Shown here one piece after another: positions 53,448 through 62,800 of a stretch of DNA of 64,000 bases (position 1 is its first letter; every line of letters starts with the position of its first letter). The position numbers were made by a program, and so were the translations under genes. The notes under the pieces are model-generated. The model was not told the DNA's origin and ran no database searches. It saw nothing but the letters and a program-made list of their open reading frames with translations. This DNA is from Haploplasma axanthum (GTDB lineage Bacteria; Bacillota_I; Bacilli_A; Acholeplasmatales; Acholeplasmataceae): the NCBI RefSeq assembly GCF_900660745.1, contig NZ_LR215048.1, positions 496,001 through 560,000 on the forward strand, in the 5' to 3' direction.

Positions 53448-54149
53448 ATGAGAAGAGGAAAAAAATATCTTGAAGCAGCTAAATTAGTTGACAAAACAAA
53501 AGAATATGATTTGTTAGATGCGACTAAATTAGTAAAGAAAACATCAACTGTAAAATTTGATGCAACAGTAGAAGTTGCATTCCGTCTAAACTTGGATCCA
53601 AGAAAAGCGGAACAAAATTTAAGAGGAGCTATCGTGCTTCCTCATGGTACAGGTAAAGTTTCAAGAGTAGTTGTAATCGCTCAAGGTGAAAAAGCTAAAG
53701 AAGCTCAAGCAGCTGGAGCAGATTTTGTTGGTGATGCTGACATTATCGAAAAAATATCAAAAGGTTGGTTCGATTTCGATGTAATCGTTGCAACTCCAGA
53801 TATGATGGCACAATTAGGTAAATTAGGACGTGTTCTAGGACCTAAAGGATTAATGCCAAATCCAAAGACAGGAACAGTTACAATGGATGTAGCTAATGCT
53901 GTTAACGAAATTAAAGCAGGTAAAATTGAATATCGTGTTGATAAAGTAGGGAATATTCATTCATCAGTTGGTAAAGTTTCATTTACTGAAGCACAATTAG
54001 CTGAAAACATTCACACTTTATATGAAAAACTTGTTCAATTAAGACCAAATACAGTAAAAGGTACTTATATAAGAAATGTTACAGTTTCTTCAAGTATGGG
54101 ACCTGGTGTTAAAGTAAGTCGCGATAATTTACGCGAATTTAAAAAATAA
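53448..54149 (+). CDS. rplA: 50S ribosomal protein L1
   Basis: 233 residues. N-terminal [34 protein letters not shown], and the C-terminal [19 protein letters not shown] are diagnostic. TAGGAGG ribosome site. Binds 23S rRNA at the mobile L1 stalk and normally represses its own mRNA. Confidence 0.97.
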   Translation: MRRGKKYLEAAKLVDKTKEYDLLDATKLVKKTSTVKFDATVEVAFRLNLDPRKAEQNLRGAIVLPHGTGKVSRVVVIAQGEKAKEAQAAGADFVGDADIIEKISKGWFDFDVIVATPDMMAQLGKLGRVLGPKGLMPNPKTGTVTMDVANAVNEIKAGKIEYRVDKVGNIHSSVGKVSFTEAQLAENIHTLYEKLVQLRPNTVKGTYIRNVTVSSSMGPGVKVSRDNLREFKK

Positions 54150-54159
54150 AAATTAAAAT

Positions 54160-54270
54160 AAATTCACCAAAGACAGTGGGAGCGAAAGCTTAATATTTCC
54201 TACCGAGGTAATACTAATAAAAAGTATTTATATCTCTTTTGTCTTTGGCGGAAGAGATTTTATTTTTAAA
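54160..54270 (+). promoter_or_regulatory. Ribosomal protein L10 leader with attenuator
   Basis: CCAAAGAC (54167-54174) pairs with GTCTTTGG (54241-54248) and encloses AGTGGGAGCG, CTTAATATTTCCTACCGAGG, the known L10(L12)4 binding pattern. An alternative stem ATCTCTT (54232-54238) / AAGAGAT (54252-54258) followed by a T-rich run uses the same bases as its loop, so the two folds exclude each other: terminator versus antiterminator controlled by L10. Confidence 0.88.
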
Positions 54271-54284
54271 GAAGGAGGACTTCC

Positions 54285-54776
54285 ATGGATAAAGCAGTAA
54301 TAACTAAAAAAGCTGCTGCTGTTGAAGCGTTAGCTGAAAGATTAAAGGAAGCTAAAACTGCTGTTATTTTTGATTATCAAGGATTAACTGTTGATCAATT
54401 TACACAATTACGTACAGAATTAAGAAATGCAGGCTGTGAAGTAACAGTGTACAAAAATAACATCACAAGAAGAGCATCAATTGCAGTAGGATATGAAGGG
54501 TTAGCAGAATCATTTGTAGGTGCAAAAGCATTAATCATGAGTTTTGATGATGTAGTTGCTCCAGCAAAAATTATTGCAGACTTTGCAAAAGAAAATAAAG
54601 TTGTTAATATTGAAGCAGGTATAATTGAAGGAAAAGTTGTTGGAAAATCAGAATTAATGGATTTAGCAAATTTACCATCAAGAGAAACATTATTAACACA
54701 ATTAGCAGCAGGCTTATTAATGCCAGTAAGAGAAATTGCGATCGGTTTAAACATGATCAGCGAAGAAAAGAACTAA
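54285..54776 (+). CDS. rplJ: 50S ribosomal protein L10
   Basis: 163 residues. [20 protein letters not shown] and [11 protein letters not shown] in the rRNA-binding domain; the C-terminal helix binds L7/L12 dimers. GAAGGAGG before the ATG. Controlled by the L10 leader upstream. Confidence 0.96.
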   Translation: MDKAVITKKAAAVEALAERLKEAKTAVIFDYQGLTVDQFTQLRTELRNAGCEVTVYKNNITRRASIAVGYEGLAESFVGAKALIMSFDDVVAPAKIIADFAKENKVVNIEAGIIEGKVVGKSELMDLANLPSRETLLTQLAAGLLMPVREIAIGLNMISEEKN

Positions 54777-54798
54777 GAATTTTAGGAGGAATATAAAA

Positions 54799-55167
54799 AT
54801 GGCTAAATTAACAAAAGAAGCTTTCGTAGAAGCGTTAAAAGAAATGACTTTATTAGAAATTAAAGAATTAGTAGATGGATTAAAAGAAGAATTCGGTATT
54901 GACCCAACTGCAGTAGCAGCAGCAGGTCCAGCAGCAGCAGAAGTTGTTGAAGAAAAAACAGAATTCAATGTTGTTTTAAAAACATTTGGAGCAAACAAAA
55001 TTGCAGTTATCAAAGTTGTTCGTGAAGCAACAGGTCTTGGTTTAGCAGACGCTAAAACATTAGCTGAAACTGCAGATGCTGTTGTTAAAGAAAACTTAAA
55101 CAAAGAAGCAGCTGAAGCATTAAAAGCTAAGTTAGAAGAAGCAGGAGCTACTGTTGAACTTAAATAG
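54799..55167 (+). CDS. rplL: 50S ribosomal protein L7/L12
   Basis: 122 residues: N-terminal dimerisation helices, Ala/Pro-rich hinge ([13 protein letters not shown]), C-terminal domain with the factor-binding [19 protein letters not shown] followed by the ADAK segment. Recruits elongation factors. TAGGAGG site, 22 bases after rplJ. Confidence 0.97.
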   Translation: MAKLTKEAFVEALKEMTLLEIKELVDGLKEEFGIDPTAVAAAGPAAAEVVEEKTEFNVVLKTFGANKIAVIKVVREATGLGLADAKTLAETADAVVKENLNKEAAEALKAKLEEAGATVELK

Positions 55168-55189
55168 TTCTAAAAATTAATCGAATAAT

Positions 55190-55216
55190 AACCTGGGAAA
55201 AATCTCAGGTTTTTTC
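55190..55216 (+). terminator. Terminator after rplL
   Basis: AACCTGGGA / TCTCAGGTT stem with A-rich loop and T6. Between rplL and the methyltransferase, so the latter relies on read-through or a weak promoter. Confidence 0.82.
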
Positions 55217-55237
55217 GCTTTTAAAATGAGGTGTGGA

Positions 55238-55828
55238 ATGAGTCACTATTTTATTAATGATGAGAGTTTAAAAGATGAACTTAAAAAAATAAGTGTTAAT
55301 ATTAAAAATCAAAAATATGAGTTCCTTACCAATTCAGGAGTCTTTAGTAAAGAAGGTCTAGATTTTGGTAGTAGACTATTAATTGAAACAATTAAAAATG
55401 ATAATTTTTCTAGAATTGCTGATGTTGGTTGTGGATATGGCCCGATAGGAATAGTTCTTGCAAAAGAAAATCCTGAATCAACTGTTTGGATGTATGACAT
55501 TAATGAAAGAGCAATTAAACTTGCTGAAACGAATGCTGAATTAAACCAAGTTAAAAATGTCAAAATTAAAGAAAATGATGCTCTTGATAATGTAAAAGAA
55601 AAATTTGATTTAGTAGTTACTAATCCACCAATTAGAGCAGGTAAAAAAATTGTTTTCAAGATTTATGAACAAGCATATGAAAGACTTGAAGAAAACGGAA
55701 GTTTTTATTGTGTGATCCAAAAGAAACAAGGAGCACCATCAAGTTTTGAAAAACTCAGTGAACTATTTTCAACTTGTGAAATAGTTGCTAAATTAAAAGG
55801 TTATTGGATTATATTTGCAAAAAAATAA
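55238..55828 (+). CDS. ybxB: Class I SAM methyltransferase of the RsmC/YbxB family
   Basis: 196 residues from ATG 55238, 4 bases after GAGGTG; an earlier ATG at 55226 lacks a site. Motif I IADVGCGYGPIGIVLA, acidic WMYDINERAIKLAE and the catalytic VVTNPPIRAGK identify the RsmC/YbxB group of 16S rRNA guanine-N2-type methyltransferases. Same place as ybxB in Bacillus, between rplL and rpoB. Exact target base unproven. Confidence 0.9.
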   Translation: MSHYFINDESLKDELKKISVNIKNQKYEFLTNSGVFSKEGLDFGSRLLIETIKNDNFSRIADVGCGYGPIGIVLAKENPESTVWMYDINERAIKLAETNAELNQVKNVKIKENDALDNVKEKFDLVVTNPPIRAGKKIVFKIYEQAYERLEENGSFYCVIQKKQGAPSSFEKLSELFSTCEIVAKLKGYWIIFAKK

Positions 55829-55836
55829 AAAGTGTC

Positions 55837-55865
55837 TTGACTATCTTGTGCAATTATGGTAATAT
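55837..55865 (+). promoter_or_regulatory. rpoB-rpoC promoter
   Basis: TTGACT (55837-55842), 17-base spacer, TAATAT (55860-55865) preceded by TGG. Leader of about 70 bases to ATG 55943. Confidence 0.7.
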
Positions 55866-55942
55866 TATAAATTGCATAATAGTGAAGAAAATTGTGTTTT
55901 TTTGGCGTTTATGATAGTGTTAAAATGATAGGAGTAGGGAAA

Positions 55943-58900
55943 ATGGGAAATAATAAAGGATTTAAAGAAATCAAGTATGGTAAAAAGGCAGTTAGACGTA
56001 ATTACTCTAAAATGCGTTATGATATTGAATTGCCAAATTTGATTGAAATTCAAACAAAGTCATTTGAAGATTTCATTAATTTTGAGATTTCAGAATTACT
56101 AAAAGACATTTCACCAATTGTCGGTCACAATGGTGAGCTAAAATTATATTTTGAGGACCATTTTTTAGAAGATCCTAAATATAGTATTGAAGAGTCTAAA
56201 AACCGTGACATGAGTTATACAAGACAATTGTTTGCAAATGTCAAATTAGAAAGTGTTAGAGAAGGACAAGTTAGAGAAAGTAAAGTTTTAATGACTGAAA
56301 TTCCTTTTATGACGCCAAACGGAACGTTTGTTATTAATGGTGCAGAACGTGTTGTTGTTTCCCAAATAATCCGTTCATCTGGTGCTTATTTTAGCAAAGA
56401 ACATGATACAAAATATAACGAAGATAAGTATGCTGCACAAGTTATTCCGACTCGTGGTGCTTGGATTGAATATGAAACGGCTATAAAGCCATCTAAAAAA
56501 TCTAAGAAAGAAAATGATCGTTACTTATATGTAAAAGTTGACCGTTCAAGAAAAATTCCGATGACAACTTTTATGAGAGCGATTGGATTATCAAAAAATA
56601 AAGAAATTTTTGATGTTTTCGGACAAGGTAAAGCCATTAAAGATACATTAGAAATTGATGAAACAAAGAATAGCGATGAAGCAATTGTTGAACTATACTC
56701 AAAATTAAGACAAGATGATAAAGTTCCAGCTAATGCAGCACGTGAATTTTTAAGATTGCGTCTTTTTGAACCTAGAAGATATGATCTTGCACCTGTTGGT
56801 CGCTATAAATTAAACAAAAAATTAGACGTATTAAATCGTATTAGAGATGCTTATATTGCAGAAGATATAATTGATCCATTAACTGGTGAAGTTCTTGTTG
56901 CAAAAGACACTCAAGCTACGAGAAATGTTATTGAAATATTAAAAGAAAACCGTCATGCTTTAAGAACAGAAGTTATTTCTGCTGCAGATTCTCTACAAAA
57001 TGAATCACCTGATGAAATTTTTGCTGAAAGAAGCCCAGAAGGTGGCGATAAGTTATTTGCTAAAGATAATATCGTTAACCTTAGAAGTGGTGAAATTGTA
57101 GTTGCTAAAGGTGAAGAAATTACTGATGAAACAATTATCACTCTACAAAGAAATAGACAAAATCTTGATGAACAAGTTATTAAATATTTCTTAGAAGGAA
57201 AGAGTGTTTATGAAAAAGAAAATGAACGTACTGGAGTTATTGTTGAAAAAGTATCTGTTTATGTTCTAGGTGACGAAAACGAAGTTTCTGAAAAAAGCAA
57301 AAAAATTGATATCTTAGGAAATGATCAACGTGAAGATAAGATTTATATTACATTATCTGATATCGTTGCTTCAATGAGTTATTATTTAAGTTTATATGAA
57401 AAAATTAGTGAGCACGAAGATATGGAAGATGATATTGACCATTTAGGAAATAGACGTCTAAGATTAATCGGTGAACTATTAAAAAATCAATTTAGAATTG
57501 GTTTAGCAAGAACAGAAAAGAATATTAAAGATAAGATGTCAACTGTGTCATTTGCTGATGCAACACCAACTGGAATTGTTAATATGTCTCCACTTTCAGG
57601 AGCAATTAAAACATTCTTTGGTAGTTCACAATTATCACAATTCATGGACCAAGTAAATCCACTTTCTGAATTAACTCAAAAACGTCGTGTTTCAGCTTTA
57701 GGTACTGGTGGTCTAGCAAGAGACCGTGCTGGTGTTGAAGTCCGTGACGTTCATAATACCCACTATGGTCGTATATGTCCAATTGAAACTCCAGAAGGAC
57801 CATCAATTGGTTTGATTAGTTCACTTGCTACATATGGTAAAGTTGATGAATACGGATTTATTCAAACACCATATTTAAAATTAAATCGTGATACATTAGA
57901 TGAAAATGGTTTAGTAATTCCTAAAGTAGAAAAAGAATATGTTTATTTAACTGCTGATGAAGAACAAGAAGAAATTATTGCTTCTGCTGCAACATTACTT
58001 GATGAAAACGGATATATCGTTGAAGATAGAGTAATTGGTCGTAGTAGAGGTGAAACAAATATGTATACTCGTGATGAGATTACATTTATGGACGTTTCTC
58101 CAAAACAAATTGTATCAGTTGCGACTGCAACAATTCCTTTCCTTGAACACGACGATGCTACCCGTGCACTTATGGGTGCGAACATGCAACGTCAAGCAGT
58201 ACCTTTAATTAATCCTGATTCACCAATAGTTGGTACAGGTATTGAATATCGTGCTGCAAAAGATTCAGGTAGTGTTGTTGTAGCTCAAAATCCGGGTATT
58301 GTTAGTTATGTTGATGCTAATAAAGTAGTTATTACTAAACAACCAGATGAAATTGTTAAAGTTGGTGGGACTATTTTATATGATCCAAAAGTTGGATTTA
58401 ATGTAGAATCTGCTAATTTATTAAGAAACTATGGAATGGACGAAAGTGATACTTATGAATTAATTAAGTTTAATCGTTCAAATCAAGATACATGTATTTT
58501 ACAAAAACCGTTAGTTGAAACTGGCGAAACAATTGAAAAAGGCGATATTATTGCTGATGGTCCATCAACTGCTAAAGGTGAGTTAGCATTAGGAAGAAAT
58601 GTTACTGTTGCATTTATGACTTGGGATGGATATAACTATGAAGATGCGATTATTATGTCTGAAGAGTTAGTTAAAAACGATGTTTATACTTCAATCCATA
58701 TTGATCAATACGAAATCGAAACAAGAGATATTAAAGCTGCTGGAAGTAACTATCAAGAAGAAATTACAAGAGAAGTTCCAAATGCTGGTGCTGATGCATT
58801 AAAGAGTTTAGATGAAGATGGAATTATCATTGTTGGTAGTGAAGTAAAAGAAGGAGATATCTTAGTTGGTAAGATTACACCAAAAGGTGTTAATGATCCT

Positions 58901-59845
58901 ACACCATCGGAAAGATTAATTCAAAGTATTTTAGGTGATAAATCACGTGAATATCGTGATACATCATTACGTGTTCCACATGGTGGTGGTGGTGTTGTTG
59001 AAAAAGTACAATGCTATTCAAAAGAAAACGGAGACGTTTTACCAAGTGGAGTAAACAAAGTTATTAAAGTGTTTGTTGCTAAAAAACGTAAAATACGTGA
59101 AGGGGATAAAATGGCTGGTCGTCATGGTAATAAAGGGGTTATCTCAAAAATATTACCAAGAGAAGATATGCCATATATGGCAGATGGTACACCAGTAGAT
59201 ATCATGCTTAACCCACTAGGGGTTCCATCACGTATGAATATTGGACAAGTTTTAGAAATCCATTTAGGTATGGCTGCTAGAAAATTAGGTCTTAAAATTG
59301 CTACTCCAGTATTTGACGGAGTTTCTGATGATGACTTGAAAGCAATCATGAAAGAAGCTGGAATTGATGAAGATGGTAAAACAGTTTTATATGATGGTAG
59401 AACTGGTGAACCATTTGATAACAGAATTTCAGTAGGTGTTATGTACATGATTAAACTATCACACATGGTTGATGATAAATTACATGCGCGTGCTGTTGGA
59501 CCTTATACACTTGTTACACAACAACCAATGGGTGGTAAAGCTCAAAACGGTGGACAAAGATTTGGGGAAATGGAAGTTTGGGCACTTTATGCTTATGGTG
59601 CTGCACATACATTACAAGAAATATTAACTGTTAAATCAGATGATATGCTTGGACGTAATAAAGTATATAGTGCAATTACTCATGGTAAGGATGTTCCAAG
59701 ACCAAGTATTCCAGAATCATTTAGAGTATTTACTAGAGAACTTCAATCATTAGGATTATATGTTGAATTAATTGATAATAAAACTGGTGAAAATGAGGCT
59801 CTAAAATCGATATTTCAAAATAGCAAAAGGGGAGGCAATCGCTAA
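55943..59845 (+). CDS. rpoB: RNA polymerase beta subunit
   Basis: 1,300 residues from ATG 55943 (AGGAG and AGGG upstream; earlier in-frame ATG 55925 and TTG 55892 have no good site). Conserved blocks are complete: FFGSSQLSQFMDQ, CPIETPEGPSIGLI, EGDKMAGRHGNKGVISK, QPMGGKAQNGGQRFGEME. Two peculiarities. The rifampicin region has Gln579 where E. coli has His526 (LTQKRRVSALG). And around residues 310-420 a DP.TGEVLVAK unit occurs twice (DPLTGEVLVAKD and NLRSGEIVVAKG), where Bacillus has one. C-terminus is shorter than in Bacillus. Overlaps rpoC by one base. Confidence 0.96.
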   Translation: MGNNKGFKEIKYGKKAVRRNYSKMRYDIELPNLIEIQTKSFEDFINFEISELLKDISPIVGHNGELKLYFEDHFLEDPKYSIEESKNRDMSYTRQLFANVKLESVREGQVRESKVLMTEIPFMTPNGTFVINGAERVVVSQIIRSSGAYFSKEHDTKYNEDKYAAQVIPTRGAWIEYETAIKPSKKSKKENDRYLYVKVDRSRKIPMTTFMRAIGLSKNKEIFDVFGQGKAIKDTLEIDETKNSDEAIVELYSKLRQDDKVPANAAREFLRLRLFEPRRYDLAPVGRYKLNKKLDVLNRIRDAYIAEDIIDPLTGEVLVAKDTQATRNVIEILKENRHALRTEVISAADSLQNESPDEIFAERSPEGGDKLFAKDNIVNLRSGEIVVAKGEEITDETIITLQRNRQNLDEQVIKYFLEGKSVYEKENERTGVIVEKVSVYVLGDENEVSEKSKKIDILGNDQREDKIYITLSDIVASMSYYLSLYEKISEHEDMEDDIDHLGNRRLRLIGELLKNQFRIGLARTEKNIKDKMSTVSFADATPTGIVNMSPLSGAIKTFFGSSQLSQFMDQVNPLSELTQKRRVSALGTGGLARDRAGVEVRDVHNTHYGRICPIETPEGPSIGLISSLATYGKVDEYGFIQTPYLKLNRDTLDENGLVIPKVEKEYVYLTADEEQEEIIASAATLLDENGYIVEDRVIGRSRGETNMYTRDEITFMDVSPKQIVSVATATIPFLEHDDATRALMGANMQRQAVPLINPDSPIVGTGIEYRAAKDSGSVVVAQNPGIVSYVDANKVVITKQPDEIVKVGGTILYDPKVGFNVESANLLRNYGMDESDTYELIKFNRSNQDTCILQKPLVETGETIEKGDIIADGPSTAKGELALGRNVTVAFMTWDGYNYEDAIIMSEELVKNDVYTSIHIDQYEIETRDIKAAGSNYQEEITREVPNAGADALKSLDEDGIIIVGSEVKEGDILVGKITPKGVNDPTPSERLIQSILGDKSREYRDTSLRVPHGGGGVVEKVQCYSKENGDVLPSGVNKVIKVFVAKKRKIREGDKMAGRHGNKGVISKILPREDMPYMADGTPVDIMLNPLGVPSRMNIGQVLEIHLGMAARKLGLKIATPVFDGVSDDDLKAIMKEAGIDEDGKTVLYDGRTGEPFDNRISVGVMYMIKLSHMVDDKLHARAVGPYTLVTQQPMGGKAQNGGQRFGEMEVWALYAYGAAHTLQEILTVKSDDMLGRNKVYSAITHGKDVPRPSIPESFRVFTRELQSLGLYVELIDNKTGENEALKSIFQNSKRGGNR

Positions 59846-62800
59846 TGGCTAAGGATGTTTTAAATACAAAAGTTGAAAATTTAAAATTGTCAACTCCCGT
59901 ATTAGATAAATTAAAACTTTCAGGAATTGATCGCCTTGATGATTTTAATACTTTCACTTTGAAAGAATTAAAAATGTTATTAGGTGAAACATTTACAGAA
60001 GTTACTAAAGTATTAAGAGAATATTATTTACCAAGTAATCTTGAAAATTTAAATCTAAGTAGTGAAACATTAGAGATTTTAAAAAATTCAAGAATTGATG
60101 ATTTAGAAATATTGTTAAACTACGATAAAAGAACATTATACGATTTATTTAAAGAAGATAGTGTTCTATTACAAGAAATTAATGAACTTTTAGAAACATA
60201 CGGATTTGATAGATTAGTTGAATTTGTTGAAGGTGAAGTTGCATATCATATTGAAGATGATAATAAAGAAATCAGTGCTTTAGATATCGATTTAAAACAA
60301 AGAATCAATATTGAAGTTGAACCACTTCGTAAAGGTTATGGTTCAAGATCATATACTCACTTCAAAATTAGATTAGCATCACCAAATGAAATTAGACAAT
60401 GGTCATACGGAGAAGTTATGAACCATGAAACTATTAACTATCGTACTTCTAAACCAGAAGTTGGTGGATTATTCTGTGAAAGAATTTTTGGACCAACTAA
60501 AGATTATCAATGTGCTTGTGGTAAAAAACAAAGTGGTAATAAAGGACAAATTTGTCCAAAATGTGGTATTGAAATTACTGAATCAAAAGTACGTCGTGAA
60601 AGAATGGGACATATTAACTTAGAAGCACCGGTTGTACATACTTGGTACATTAAGAGTTCACCATCAAGATTAGCGATATTACTTGGAATTAAATCTAAAC
60701 AATTAGAAGAAGTGGTATACCACGCTTCATACATTGTTACTGATCCAGGTTCAACAATGCTAACAAAAAAACGTATTTTATCTGAACAAGAATATAGTCA
60801 ATTGCTAGAACAATATCCAAGACAATTTACAGCACAAACTGGTGCTGAAGCTATAAAAACATTGTTAATGGAATTAGATTTAGAAAAAGAAGTTAAAATT
60901 TTAAGAAGAAAGATTAAATCAAATTCAGCTCAAAAACGTGAAAGAGCAATCAAGCGTTTAGAAGTAGTTGAAGCATTTAATAATTCAGATAATAAACCTG
61001 AATGGATGGTACTTGAAGTTATTCCAGTTATTCCACCTGATTTAAGACCAATGGTTGCATTAGATGGTGGTAGATTTGCAACAACTGACTTGAATGATTT
61101 ATATCGTCGTATTCTAAATAGAAATAATCGTTTGAAAAAACAAAAAGAACAACATGCTCCTCGTTTAATTCTTAAAAACGAAAAACGTATGTTACAAGAA
61201 GCTGTTGATGCTTTAATTGATAATTCTAAACGTGGTAAAAAAGCTGTTGTTGAACGTGGTAGAAACTTAAAATCATTATCAGATATGTTAAGATGTAAAC
61301 AAGGTCGTCTACGTCAAAACTTGCTTGGTAAACGTGTTGACTACTCAGGACGTTCAGTAATTATCGTTGGACCGGACTTAGAAATGTATCAATGTGGTAT
61401 TCCACGTGAAATGGCTATTACATTATTTAAACCATTCATTTTAAGAGAATTACAAAAAAATCAAGGTTTAGATAAGAAAAATGCTAACTCAAAATATGAA
61501 ACAATGGATGATGAAGTATGGCAAGCACTTGAAAAAGTAGTTGTTGAGCACCCAGTTTTATTAAACCGTGCCCCTACATTACACCGTTTAGGTATTCAAG
61601 TATTTGAACCTAAATTGATTGATGGTAAAGCAATTCGTCTTCACCCACTTGTTACACCAGCATTTAACGCTGACTTTGACGGGGACCAAATGGCTGTCCA
61701 TGTTCCACTATCAAATGAAGCACAAGCAGAAGCAAGATTATTAATGCTTGCATCTAATAACATCTTAAACCCTAAAGATGGTAAACCAGTTGTTACTCCA
61801 TCTCAAGATATGGTTTTAGGTAATTATTATTTAACAATTGAAAATGAATTAGCTAAAGCTGATTCAACTGAACATCCAGAACATTATAAATATATTAATC
61901 GTAATGAAGGTAAATTCTTCTTTGATGTTAATGAAGCTAAATTAGCATTTGAAAAGAAAGAAATTGGCTTACATACAAGAATTATTATTAGCCCTAAAGT
62001 GTTGAAACACAACTTTACTCCTGAACAAAGAGAAATGTATTTAGTGACAACATTAGGTAAATTAATATTTAATGATGTATTACCAGAAATCTTCTATTAC
62101 TTAAATGAACCAACAACTAAAAACTTGGAAAATGGAACACCAGATATTTACTTTATTCCAAAAGGACATAATCCATTAGAATATTTAGCAAACATCCCAC
62201 TTCCACAACCATTTAACAAAAAATTCTTATCACAAATTATTTCAAGAGTATTTAAACTATTAAATATTAGTGAAACATCTAAAATCTTGGATAAAGTTAA
62301 GGATTTAGGATTTAAATATTCAACAGTTGCTGGATTTACAATTTCATTTGCTGATATTAACGTATACTCTAAAAAAGATGAACTAATTAAACGTGTAAGA
62401 ACAAAAATTGACGAAATTAGTGAATTCTTTGAAATGGGATTATTAACAGATGATGAAAGAAGAAAATTAGTTATTAAAGAATGGGAAGCAGCCAGTGATG
62501 AAATTAAAAAAGGACTTTCTGGCGAGTTAGATTCTGAAAACCATATTTATATGATGATGAGCTCTGGTGCTCGTGGTAGTATCAGTAGTTTCGTACAATT
62601 ATCTGGTATGCGCGGTCTGATGAGAAACCCGAAAGGGGAAACAATCGAAGTTCCAGTACAAGCATCATTTAGAGAAGGATTAACAGTTTCTGAATTCTTT
62701 ATTTCTACCCACGGTGCTCGTAAAGGATCAACCGATACAGCCTTAAAAACTGCCGAATCAGGTTACTTAACAAGAAGACTTGTTGACGTCAGTCAAGAAG

